Source: Burkholderia cepacia ATCC 25416
GTDB taxonomy: Bacteria; Pseudomonadota; Gammaproteobacteria; Burkholderiales; Burkholderiaceae
Length of the DNA stretch: 64,000 nucleotides
Assembly: GCF_001411495.1 (NCBI RefSeq)
Contig: NZ_CP012982.1
Span: 1,178,001 to 1,242,000 of the forward strand
Reading direction: 5' to 3'
Shown here: positions 9,036-16,457 of the stretch, piece after piece
How the letters are laid out: the number at the start of each line of letters is the position of its first letter
How positions within the stretch are numbered: position 1 is the first letter of the stretch
The notes under the pieces: model-generated
What the model saw: only the letters and a program-made list of their open reading frames with translations
Told to the model about the DNA's origin: nothing
Databases searched by the model: none
Translations under genes and position numbers: made by a program

Positions 9036-9524
9036 CTACGAATCCTCGCCGACGCGCAGCGGCGCGCGGCTCTGCTCGTTGTTCAAATGAACGAACTTGC
9101 GCAACAGGCGTACGAGTTCCTGCGAATCTTCCTCGCCCATCCCGTCGAACAGGCCGGCACGCAGCTCCTGCACTGACGGAATCAGGCGCGTGAGCAGTTC
9201 GACGCCCGTCGGTGTCAGCAGCAGGCGCCGCTGACGCCGCGGCAGCACTTCGCGAACGATCAATCCTTTCGCTTCGAGCCGGACCGCGAGGTCCGCCGTG
9301 GTCGACGTGTCGAGCGCCACCCGCTGCGCCAGCGTCACCTGATCGAGCCCCGGACACTCGTAGAGCATCCGCAGGACGGCGTACTGCACCGGCGTCACGT
9401 CCCGGCCCAGCTTCTCGTAGAACATCGCGACGGCAATCTGGTGCGCGCGCCGGATCAGGTGCCCCGGCTCGTCGTACAGGTCGAGCGGGAAAGCCGGCGC
9501 GTCGGCGGGATTCGTTTTTTCCAT
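9036..9524 (-). CDS. MarR-family regulator of the vanillate/aromatic cluster
   Basis: 162 residues with the MarR winged helix: VTPVQYAVLRMLYECPGLDQVTLAQRV (first helices) followed by the recognition region DTSTTADLAVRLEAKGLI and the wing VLPRRQRRLLLTPTG. MarR proteins bind palindromes as dimers and commonly release on binding phenolic acids. The gene is divergent from vanA; the 199-bp gap between them contains overlapping inverted repeats at 9650-9677, the probable operator. vanAB is controlled by a GntR-type VanR in pseudomonads, so a MarR regulator here is a different solution. Ligand unknown; a methoxybenzoate or its CoA ester is the natural guess. Confidence 0.85.
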   Translation of the reverse strand: MEKTNPADAPAFPLDLYDEPGHLIRRAHQIAVAMFYEKLGRDVTPVQYAVLRMLYECPGLDQVTLAQRVALDTSTTADLAVRLEAKGLIVREVLPRRQRRLLLTPTGVELLTRLIPSVQELRAGLFDGMGEEDSQELVRLLRKFVHLNNEQSRAPLRVGEDS

Positions 9525-9649
9525 GAATGAGTCGATGACATAGGTGGCGCGCGCCGGTTGCGCACGCCGACGGCATGGCGCTGCCTCGCGCCATTTCCCG
9601 GGAAAACCAGTATACCGCTCGCCTTGCCCCGGCCAATCTCAATGCGTAC

Positions 9650-9677
9650 ACTGAATCTCATTCAGTACACGGAATGA
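9650..9677. promoter_or_regulatory. Candidate MarR operator before vanA
   Basis: A perfect palindrome ACTGAAT-CTC-ATTCAGT at 9650-9666 overlaps a second inverted pair TCATTC (9658-9663) and GAATGA (9672-9677). It lies 47-74 bp upstream of the vanA start in the gap between the divergent MarR and vanA genes, as expected for a MarR-type operator. Confidence 0.55.
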
Positions 9678-9723
9678 AGAACTGCCGCATATCAGCGGCA
9701 CCGCCCCGAAGGAGACGACGAAC

Positions 9724-10803
9724 GTGTTTCTCAAGAACGCTTGGTATGTGGCATGCACGCCCGATGAAATCGACGGCAAGCCGCTGGGCCGCAAGATCTG
9801 CAACGAGTCGATGGTGTTTTACCGCGCGGCGGACGGCCGGGTCGCCGCGCTCGAGGACTTCTGCCCGCACCGCGGCGCGCCGCTGTCGTTGGGATTCGTG
9901 CGCGACGGCGTGCTCGTGTGCGGTTATCACGGGCTGGAAATGGGCTGCGACGGCAAGGCGTCCGGCATGCCGGGCCAGCGCGTCGGCGGCTTCCCGCCGA
10001 TTCGCAGCTTCCCGGTGATCGAGCGGTACGGATTCGTCTGGGTCTGGCCGGGCAATGCGTCGGAAGCCGATCCCGCCAAACTGCCCGCGCTGGCCTGGGC
10101 CGAAGACCCGGCCTGGGCGCACGGTGGCGGCCTCTATCACATCCGTTGCGATTACCGGCTGATGATCGACAACCTGATGGACCTCACGCACGAAACCTAC
10201 GTGCATGCGTCGAGCATCGGCCAGAAGGAAATCGACGAAGCGCCGCCGAAGACGGTCAGCCGCGGCGACGAAGTCGTCACGAGCCGCTTCATGGAGAACG
10301 TGATGCCGCCGCCGTTCTGGCGAATGGCGCTGCGCGGCAACGGGCTCGCCGACGACGTGCCGGTCGACCGCTGGCAGATCTGCCGCTTCACGCCGCCGAG
10401 CCACGTGATGATCGAAGTGGGCGTCGCCCATGCGGGCCACGGCGGCTACGACGCGCCGGCCGAGTTGAAGGCGTCGTCGATCGTGGTCGACTTCATCACG
10501 CCCGAGACGGACACCTCGATCTGGTATTTCTGGGGCATGGCGCGCAACTTCCGGCCCGACGATCACGCGCTGACCGCCGAAATCCGCGAAGGCCAGGGCA
10601 AGATCTTCGCCGAGGATCTCGAGATGCTCGAACGCCAGCAGCTCAACCTCGAGCAGTGGCCGGACCGCAAGCTGCTCAAACTCAACATCGACGCCGGCGG
10701 CGTGCTGTCGCGCAAGGTGATCGAACGGCTGCTCGCCGAAGAAAACGCGGCGAGCCCGCAGCGGCCCGTGATTCCGGTCGCGCAAATCAAGGAGGCGTCA
10801 TGA
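9724..10803 (+). CDS. vanA: Vanillate O-demethylase, Rieske oxygenase subunit
   Basis: Terminal oxygenase that demethylates vanillate to protocatechuate plus formaldehyde. 359 residues from GTG 9724, behind a good GAAGGAGA site. Rieske [2Fe-2S] ligands are Cys47-x-His49 and Cys66-x2-His69 (CPHRG...CGYHG). The mononuclear iron motif follows in DNLMDLTHETYVH, giving Asp153, His156 and His161. N-terminal and Rieske-domain wording closely follows known VanA proteins (NAWYVACTPDEI, QRVGGFPPIRSFPV). Its stop overlaps the vanB start in ATGA, so the two are translationally coupled. Substrate could be another methoxybenzoate, but vanillate is the best-supported reading. Confidence 0.9.
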   Translation: MFLKNAWYVACTPDEIDGKPLGRKICNESMVFYRAADGRVAALEDFCPHRGAPLSLGFVRDGVLVCGYHGLEMGCDGKASGMPGQRVGGFPPIRSFPVIERYGFVWVWPGNASEADPAKLPALAWAEDPAWAHGGGLYHIRCDYRLMIDNLMDLTHETYVHASSIGQKEIDEAPPKTVSRGDEVVTSRFMENVMPPPFWRMALRGNGLADDVPVDRWQICRFTPPSHVMIEVGVAHAGHGGYDAPAELKASSIVVDFITPETDTSIWYFWGMARNFRPDDHALTAEIREGQGKIFAEDLEMLERQQLNLEQWPDRKLLKLNIDAGGVLSRKVIERLLAEENAASPQRPVIPVAQIKEAS

Positions 10804-11765
10804 GCGCCGCGACATTGACGGTCCGGGTGGCCCGCAAGTGGCAGGAAGCGCGCGACATCTGCGGTTTCGAATTCGTCAGCGACGACGGTTCGCCGTTGCC
10901 GGGCTTTGAAGCCGGCGCCCATATCGACGTGCATTTGCCGGGCGGGCTCGTGCGCCAGTACTCGCTATGCAATCACCCGGAACACGCCGATCGTTATCAG
11001 ATCGCCGTGCTGCGCGATGCCGATGGCCGCGGCGGGTCGCGCGCGATCCACGACGAAGTCCGGCAGGGCGATACCCTGCGGATCGGCATGCCGCGCAACC
11101 AGTTTCAGCTCGCCCCCGACGCCCCGCACCACCTACTGCTCGCGGGCGGGATCGGCGTCACGCCGATCCTCAGCATGGCGGAACGGCTGTTCTCGTCCGG
11201 CATGCCGTTCGACATGCACTACTGCGCACGCTCGACCGATCGCATGGCCTTCGTCGAGCGGATCAACGCGGCCGGATTTCACGATCGCGCCCGCCTCCAC
11301 GTCGACGACGGCGATCCCGGGCAACGCTTCGACCTCGCCGCCGTGCTCGCCGCCGCGCCCGCAGGCACGCACCTGTACGTATGCGGCCCGCGCGGCTTCA
11401 TGGACGCAGTGCTGAACGCCGCGCGCGAGCGCAACTGGGCCGAAGCGCGGCTGCACTACGAGTTCTTCGGCGGCGCGGTTGCGTCGTCCGGCGCGGACCG
11501 TGCGTTCCAGGTTCGGATCGCGAGCAGCGGCATGGTGATCGACGTGCCGGCCGAATGCACGGTCATCGCGGCGCTGGCGGCGAACGGCGTCGACGTGCTG
11601 ACGTCGTGCGAGCAAGGCGTATGCGGCACCTGCGCGACGCGTGTGCTCGAAGGCGAGCCCGATCATCGCGACTCGTATCTGACTGAAGCGGAACAGGCAG
11701 CCGGCGACCAGTTCATGCCGTGCTGCTCGCGATCGCGAAGCGACCTGCTGGTCCTCGATCTGTAG
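10800..11765 (+). CDS. vanB: Vanillate O-demethylase, ferredoxin reductase subunit
   Basis: Electron-transfer partner of VanA: takes electrons from NADH through a flavin to a plant-type [2Fe-2S] centre. 321 residues. The order is a flavin-binding domain (RQYSLC at 52-57), an NAD-binding domain (GGIGVTP at 116-122; YVCGPRGFMD), then a C-terminal ferredoxin domain with Cys270, Cys275, Cys278 and Cys308 or 309. This is the phthalate dioxygenase reductase architecture of class IA systems. Starts inside the vanA stop. It is the only reductase in the cluster, so it may also serve the second Rieske oxygenase immediately downstream. Confidence 0.92.
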   Translation: MSAATLTVRVARKWQEARDICGFEFVSDDGSPLPGFEAGAHIDVHLPGGLVRQYSLCNHPEHADRYQIAVLRDADGRGGSRAIHDEVRQGDTLRIGMPRNQFQLAPDAPHHLLLAGGIGVTPILSMAERLFSSGMPFDMHYCARSTDRMAFVERINAAGFHDRARLHVDDGDPGQRFDLAAVLAAAPAGTHLYVCGPRGFMDAVLNAARERNWAEARLHYEFFGGAVASSGADRAFQVRIASSGMVIDVPAECTVIAALAANGVDVLTSCEQGVCGTCATRVLEGEPDHRDSYLTEAEQAAGDQFMPCCSRSRSDLLVLDL

Positions 11766-11829
11766 GTCTGCAAATCGGTAGACGGACCGCCCGACTCGCG
11801 GCGGCCAACCACAATACTGGAGACGATCA

Positions 11830-12885
11830 ATGGAGCAACATGCCCGGGCACCGATCAATACTACTCAGTTCCCGGTCGACCGATGGTGGGTCGCCGCGCT
11901 GTCATCCGAACTGACGGACAAACCCGTCGCCCGCACGCTCCTCGGCCGCCCGGTCGTCCTGTTCCGGTTGCCGTCCGGGGAAGTCGGCGCGCTGGAGGAT
12001 CGCTGCTGCCACAAGTCGCTGCCGTTGTCGTGCGGCTCGCTCGAATCGCGCGGCCTGCGCTGCGGCTATCACGGCCTGTTGTTCGACCGAGACGGCACGT
12101 GCGTGGAGATTCCCGGCCAGGACCGGATTCCGGCGAAGGCGCGCGTGTCGTCGTATCCGGTACGGGAACAGGACGCCATCGTGTGGATCTGGATCGGCGC
12201 CGACGCGCACGCTCAACCGACAAACGCGCCGCCACACTATGCGTTCCATGCCGATCCGCAATACCGGTTCGGCGGCGGCCACTACCACTACGACGCACCG
12301 TATCAACTGATTCACGACAACCTGATGGACCTGAGCCACCTCGGCTATGTCCATCTGAAAACGATCGGCGGCAACGCGGCGCTGCACATGGGTGCGGAAA
12401 CGCGCGTCAGCAGCGACGGCGATATCGTGACGCTGGTTCGCCGAATGCCGGATTCCGACCCGCCGCCAACCTATACCGCCGCGTGGCCGTTCGCGGGCCG
12501 CGTCGATCGCTGGCAGGAAATCGAATTCCACGTGTCGCACATCCGGATCTGGACGGGCGCGATGGACGCCGGCACCGGCGATCTGCACGATCCGGCACGC
12601 GGCGGCTTTCACATGCGCGGCTTCCACGGCATCACGCCCGAGACGGATACGACGACGCACTACTTCTGGACCGTCGCGACCAATCCGCAACACGACGTCG
12701 AGCGCGTCGCGCAGACGGTCATCGAGCAATCCGCGGCGACGTTCGACGAGGACAAGACCGTGATCGAAGCGCAGTACCGGAACCAGCTGCGGTTTCCGGG
12801 CGGCCGCCAGATCGACATTCACGTCGACGCGGGCCCCAATCGCGCGCGGCGCGTGATCGAGCGGCTGCTGCTCGAACCCGCTTAA
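11830..12885 (+). CDS. Second VanA-like Rieske oxygenase
   Basis: 351-residue Rieske non-haem iron oxygenase. Ligands are Cys59-x-His61 and Cys78-x2-His81 for the Rieske cluster (an unusual doubled Cys, RCCHK) and Asp167, His170, His175 in DNLMDLSHLGYVH for the catalytic iron. It is clearly related to VanA but divergent: a shifted N-terminus (FPVDRWWVAALSSEL) and a different active-site half. It lies 64 bp after vanB in the same direction and has no reductase of its own, so sharing VanB is likely. The substrate is probably another methoxylated or methylated aromatic acid (for example isovanillate, veratrate or syringate). That list is inference. Confidence 0.88.
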   Translation: MEQHARAPINTTQFPVDRWWVAALSSELTDKPVARTLLGRPVVLFRLPSGEVGALEDRCCHKSLPLSCGSLESRGLRCGYHGLLFDRDGTCVEIPGQDRIPAKARVSSYPVREQDAIVWIWIGADAHAQPTNAPPHYAFHADPQYRFGGGHYHYDAPYQLIHDNLMDLSHLGYVHLKTIGGNAALHMGAETRVSSDGDIVTLVRRMPDSDPPPTYTAAWPFAGRVDRWQEIEFHVSHIRIWTGAMDAGTGDLHDPARGGFHMRGFHGITPETDTTTHYFWTVATNPQHDVERVAQTVIEQSAATFDEDKTVIEAQYRNQLRFPGGRQIDIHVDAGPNRARRVIERLLLEPA

Positions 12886-13039
12886 GCATCGCGCCGCCCC
12901 GCCGACAACACCCGACGGTCGCGACGGGCGCTCCGCGGGATGCCCCGTCGGCCCGTTCAATCGCTTTCGTCCCATTCGCCATCACCGGCTTCGATTTCAT
13001 CCCATTTAATTAGTCATACTATTTATAAGGATCTTTGAC

Positions 13040-14383
13040 GTGAGTGCAAACATCCGCAATACGATCGATGAATCCCCGATGAGCACGTTCCAGACGATGG
13101 CGGTCACCGCCTGCGTCGTGCTGAACATGCTCGACGGCTTCGACGTGCTGGCCATCGCGTTCGCCGCGCCGCATCTGGCGGCCGAGTGGAAACTAAGCGG
13201 CAAGGAAATCGGCCTGCTGCTGAGCGCCGGGCTGGCGGGCATGGGCATCGGCTCGGTGCTGATCGCGCCGCTCGCCGACCGCGTCGGCCGCCGCCGCATC
13301 ATCCTGCTCTGCCTCGCGGTGATCTCGACCGGGATGCTGGCCTGCGCGGCCACGCACAGCACGCTTCAACTCGCCGTCACGCGTGCGTACACGGGGCTCG
13401 GCATCGGCGGCATGCTGGCGAGCCTGACCGTCATCAGCGGCGAATACGCATCGAACAAATGGCGCAGCGCCGCGATCGGCATGCAGTCGACCGGCTACGC
13501 GATCGGCGCGACCGGCGGCGGCGTCATCGCCGGCTACCTGCTGTCGACGTGGGGATGGCGCAGCGTGTTCGCGTTCGGCGGCATCCTGACCTTGCTGTCG
13601 ATCCCGATGGTGCTCGTATTGCTGCCGGAATCGCTCGACTTCCTGCTGGCAAGGCGTCCGGACAACGCGCTGCAGAAAATCAACCGCATCCTCGCGAGAA
13701 TGAAGCGCGCGCCGATCGACATGCTGCCGGCGGCGACTGCCTCCATCGACTCGGCGAACGCCGCGTCGAGCTGGACGGCCGTGCTGCGCGCGCCGCTGAC
13801 GCGCCGCACGATCGCGCTGTGGATCGCATTCTTTCTCGTGATGGGCAGCTTCTACTTCGTCGTGAGCTGGACACCGAAGCTGCTGGTTCAGGCCGGGTTG
13901 TCGGCATCGCAGGGGGTCACCGGGGGCGTGCTGCTCAATCTCGGCGGCATTGCCGGCGCATCGCTCTTCAGCCTGCTGTCGACACGGTTCGGCCTCCGTA
14001 ACCTGCTCGGCGCGACGCTGCTGCTCGGCGGCGTATTGATGGCCGTGTTCGGCGCGAACACCGGCTCGCTCGGGATCGGGATGACGGTCGGGGTATTCCT
14101 CGGCGCCGTGATCAATGCGTGCGTGGCCGGCATGTATGCGTTGTCGCCGACGCCGTATCCCGCCGAAATCCGTACGACCGGCATCGGCCTCGCGGTCGGC
14201 ATCGGCCGCCTCGGCGCGATCCTGTCGCCGATGACGGTCGGTGCGCTGCTGGACGACGGCTGGTCCGTGTCCCATCTGTATCTCGCGTTCCTCGTGCCGA
14301 TGGCCGGCGCGGCGATCGCCGTCGCCGTGGCGGGTACGCGCGCCGCGGCACCGCGCAGGCAACGCGACCCGGCGACGTCGTAA
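13040..14383 (+). CDS. MFS transporter, aromatic acid:H+ symporter (AAHS) type
   Basis: 447-residue, about 12-helix MFS permease from GTG 13040, which has AAGGA 9 bp upstream; an ATG at 13079 is the alternative. The loop 2-3 motif reads APLADRVGRRRIILL, and the first helix contains NMLDGFDVLAIAFAAPHLA, with the Asp-Gly-Phe-Asp signature of AAHS carriers such as PcaK, VanK and BenK. It follows the two Rieske oxygenase genes and precedes a porin gene, so it most likely imports the methoxybenzoate substrates. AT-rich sequence at 13005-13030 suggests an extra promoter just upstream. Confidence 0.88.
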   Translation: MSANIRNTIDESPMSTFQTMAVTACVVLNMLDGFDVLAIAFAAPHLAAEWKLSGKEIGLLLSAGLAGMGIGSVLIAPLADRVGRRRIILLCLAVISTGMLACAATHSTLQLAVTRAYTGLGIGGMLASLTVISGEYASNKWRSAAIGMQSTGYAIGATGGGVIAGYLLSTWGWRSVFAFGGILTLLSIPMVLVLLPESLDFLLARRPDNALQKINRILARMKRAPIDMLPAATASIDSANAASSWTAVLRAPLTRRTIALWIAFFLVMGSFYFVVSWTPKLLVQAGLSASQGVTGGVLLNLGGIAGASLFSLLSTRFGLRNLLGATLLLGGVLMAVFGANTGSLGIGMTVGVFLGAVINACVAGMYALSPTPYPAEIRTTGIGLAVGIGRLGAILSPMTVGALLDDGWSVSHLYLAFLVPMAGAAIAVAVAGTRAAAPRRQRDPATS

Positions 14384-14484
14384 CGCACGACGCCCGCAGC
14401 CTTGCCGATACCCGTCGGCACCCCGGATCGGCTCGGGTCATAAAAATATCGATAAGCATATCTACATACTGTTTGGAGACAGCC

Positions 14485-15591
14485 ATGAAAACGAAACTGG
14501 GCGCCGCACTCGCGACGGCGATGGCACTGACGCTGGCGCTGGCCGGACCGGCCTGCGCACAAAGCAGCATCACGCTGTACGGGATCGTCGATACCGGCGT
14601 GTCCTACTACAACAACGCCGCACATGGCGGATCGTTCACGGGTATGCCGACACTGACCGGCGAAGTGCCGTCACGCTGGGGGTTGAGGGGCACGGAGGAT
14701 CTCGGCGGCGGCTACCAGGCTTTCTTCGTGCTCGAGAACGGCTTCCAGCCCGGCACGGGCGCACTGAACTACGGCGGGCGCCTGTTCGGGCGACAGGCGA
14801 ACGTAGGCGTGAACAGTCCGTTCGGCGCGCTGACCCTCGGCCGCCAGATGAACATGTCGATGATCGTGCTGACCAATGCGGACGTGATCGGCCCGTCGAT
14901 TCACTCGATGGCGGATTTCGATTCCTATCTGCCGAACGCGCGCAGCGACAATGCGATCGGCTACAAGGGCACGTTCCACGGGGTGACGCTCGGCGCCACC
15001 TACAGCTTCGGCCGCGACGCGGCCGGACCGGCCGGGCCGTCGGCGACGGGCTGCGCCGGACAGGTGCCCGGCGACATCGTCGCTTGCCGCCAATACACGG
15101 CGATGCTCGCCTATGACGCGAGCAATTTCGGGCTCGCCGCGTCGCACGACGTGATGCGCGGCGGCGGTGGTGCGCTCGCGCCGCTGAACAATCCGGCGTA
15201 CACCGACACACGCGACATCGTCGCCGGCTACGTGAAGATCGGCCCCGCGAAACTGGGCGCCGGGTGGATCCGCCGCAACCTCGCGGCGGCCGAGCACCTG
15301 CAGGCCGATATCGTGTTCGCCGGCGGCACATACTACGCGACGCCCTACCTCGCGCTCGACCTTCAGGGCGTCCGCTACCTGCAACGCCGGGAAAACAGCG
15401 AAGGCGGCACGAACGCGACGCTGCTCGTCGGCCGCGCGAACTATTTCCTGTCGAAGCGGACGACCGTCTATACGTCGGTGGGCTACATGTTCAACAGCAC
15501 GCTGGCCGCGAACGCGGTCGCCGCGGGCGGGACGGTCGGCACCGGGATGAACCAGCTCGGCGTGATGGCCGGCATCCAGCAGAAGTTCTGA
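14485..15591 (+). CDS. Outer-membrane porin (Burkholderiales trimeric type), aromatic cluster
   Basis: 368 residues from ATG 14485, after a GGAGA site. The signal peptide ends ...GPACA, and the mature protein begins QSSITLYGIVDTG, diagnostic of the 16-strand Gram-negative porin family of Burkholderiales. Internal beta-barrel repeats such as SRWGLRGTEDLGGGYQAFFVLENGF are present, and it ends in the Phe (QQKF) needed for BAM recognition. It is the last gene of the vanAB/AAHS group, 101 bp after the transporter. An AT-rich stretch before it may be an independent promoter. It probably provides outer-membrane entry for the same substrates; specificity is not readable. Confidence 0.9.
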   Translation: MKTKLGAALATAMALTLALAGPACAQSSITLYGIVDTGVSYYNNAAHGGSFTGMPTLTGEVPSRWGLRGTEDLGGGYQAFFVLENGFQPGTGALNYGGRLFGRQANVGVNSPFGALTLGRQMNMSMIVLTNADVIGPSIHSMADFDSYLPNARSDNAIGYKGTFHGVTLGATYSFGRDAAGPAGPSATGCAGQVPGDIVACRQYTAMLAYDASNFGLAASHDVMRGGGGALAPLNNPAYTDTRDIVAGYVKIGPAKLGAGWIRRNLAAAEHLQADIVFAGGTYYATPYLALDLQGVRYLQRRENSEGGTNATLLVGRANYFLSKRTTVYTSVGYMFNSTLAANAVAAGGTVGTGMNQLGVMAGIQQKF

Positions 15592-15613
15592 ACGCCGGAT
15601 GCGCGTGCGCCGG

Positions 15614-16060
15614 TCAGTTGGCGAGACGGCAGTGGGCCAGCTTCAGGCCCGGCAACACGGGCGCATCGATATAGCCTTCGTTCACGCAGCTGAAGCGGAA
15701 CGCCGTCGACGTGACGAACGGCTTGATTTCGCCGCCGGGGAATTTCGGCTTCAGCGCATCCTGGTCGGCCACGTCGAAATGCGTATCGAACTGCTCGCCG
15801 TCGGCCGTCAGCGCGCCGAAGTAAGTGCCGCCCGGATCGCTGCCCATCCGGATCACGGCGCCGACGAACGCGAGGCGCTTGCCGTCGTACTTCGACTTCG
15901 CCGCGGTCGCGTCCTGCGTGTAGGCCTCGATCACGGCGCCGTAGTGCGCGTCGATCGCGGGGTCGGCATCGGAAGCCGCGCAAGCAGCCTGGTGAATGCC
16001 TGCCAGCAGCGCGCAGGCCGCAAGCGCGGCCGCCGCGAACGGCGCGGAAATCTTCTTCAT
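15614..16060 (-). CDS. Exported small protein, possible OB-fold (tRNA_anti-like)
   Basis: 148 residues from ATG 16060, chosen because MKKISAPFAAAALAACALL... forms a good Sec signal peptide ending near ACAAS. The mature part has the pattern YTQDATAAKSKYDGKRLAFVGAV, resembling the start of tRNA_anti-like OB-fold proteins (a Lys-Tyr-x-Gly-Lys turn followed by a beta strand), and two cysteines late in the chain. Convergent with the porin gene (22-bp gap) and divergent from the TonB receptor. Function unknown; the OB-fold assignment is tentative. Confidence 0.7.
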   Translation of the reverse strand: MKKISAPFAAAALAACALLAGIHQAACAASDADPAIDAHYGAVIEAYTQDATAAKSKYDGKRLAFVGAVIRMGSDPGGTYFGALTADGEQFDTHFDVADQDALKPKFPGGEIKPFVTSTAFRFSCVNEGYIDAPVLPGLKLAHCRLAN

Positions 16061-16457
16061 GGGTGGTCTCCCGTCTAGCGTGGTGGTTGAAGTGATTGAA
16101 GCCCGGCGCAACGCCGGATGAACTCGCTTCCGTTGCTTTAATCGTTCGAATGGCGGATGACGGCTGCGATCACTTCATCGCCCGCGTGGTCGTGCGCGGT
16201 GCGTGGCGTCGCGCGGAACGCGACGTGACAGGAAGATGACATGGTGCGGCCCCCGGCTCTCTCGTTGAATTTCACTGCGTCTGATTTTGGCCGCTACGGT
16301 AGCAGACGGCCGCCAGCCCGGCAACCAACGCCCGAGCTCGACAATCATGTCATTACAATTGCAAATGATTCTCATTACATATATCATGCACGCCTTGGCC
16401 GTAACGAAACGCCGCGGCCCGCGACACGATCCTTAGCATTCCCTCCTGTATCGATTC
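16061..16457. other. Divergent promoter region of exported protein and TonB receptor
   Basis: A 397-bp gap between two divergent starts. The half near the receptor is AT-rich and carries a Fur box (listed separately). The other half should hold the minus-strand promoter; I see no distinct element there and no coding sequence. Confidence 0.6.
16361..16379. promoter_or_regulatory. Fur box upstream of TonB-dependent receptor
   Basis: GCAAATGATTCTCATTACA matches the classical 19-bp Fur consensus at 13 of 19 positions by my count and contains the palindrome AATGA-TTC-TCATT. It ends 78 bp before the receptor start, a normal place for Fur repression of an iron-uptake gene. Confidence 0.75.
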
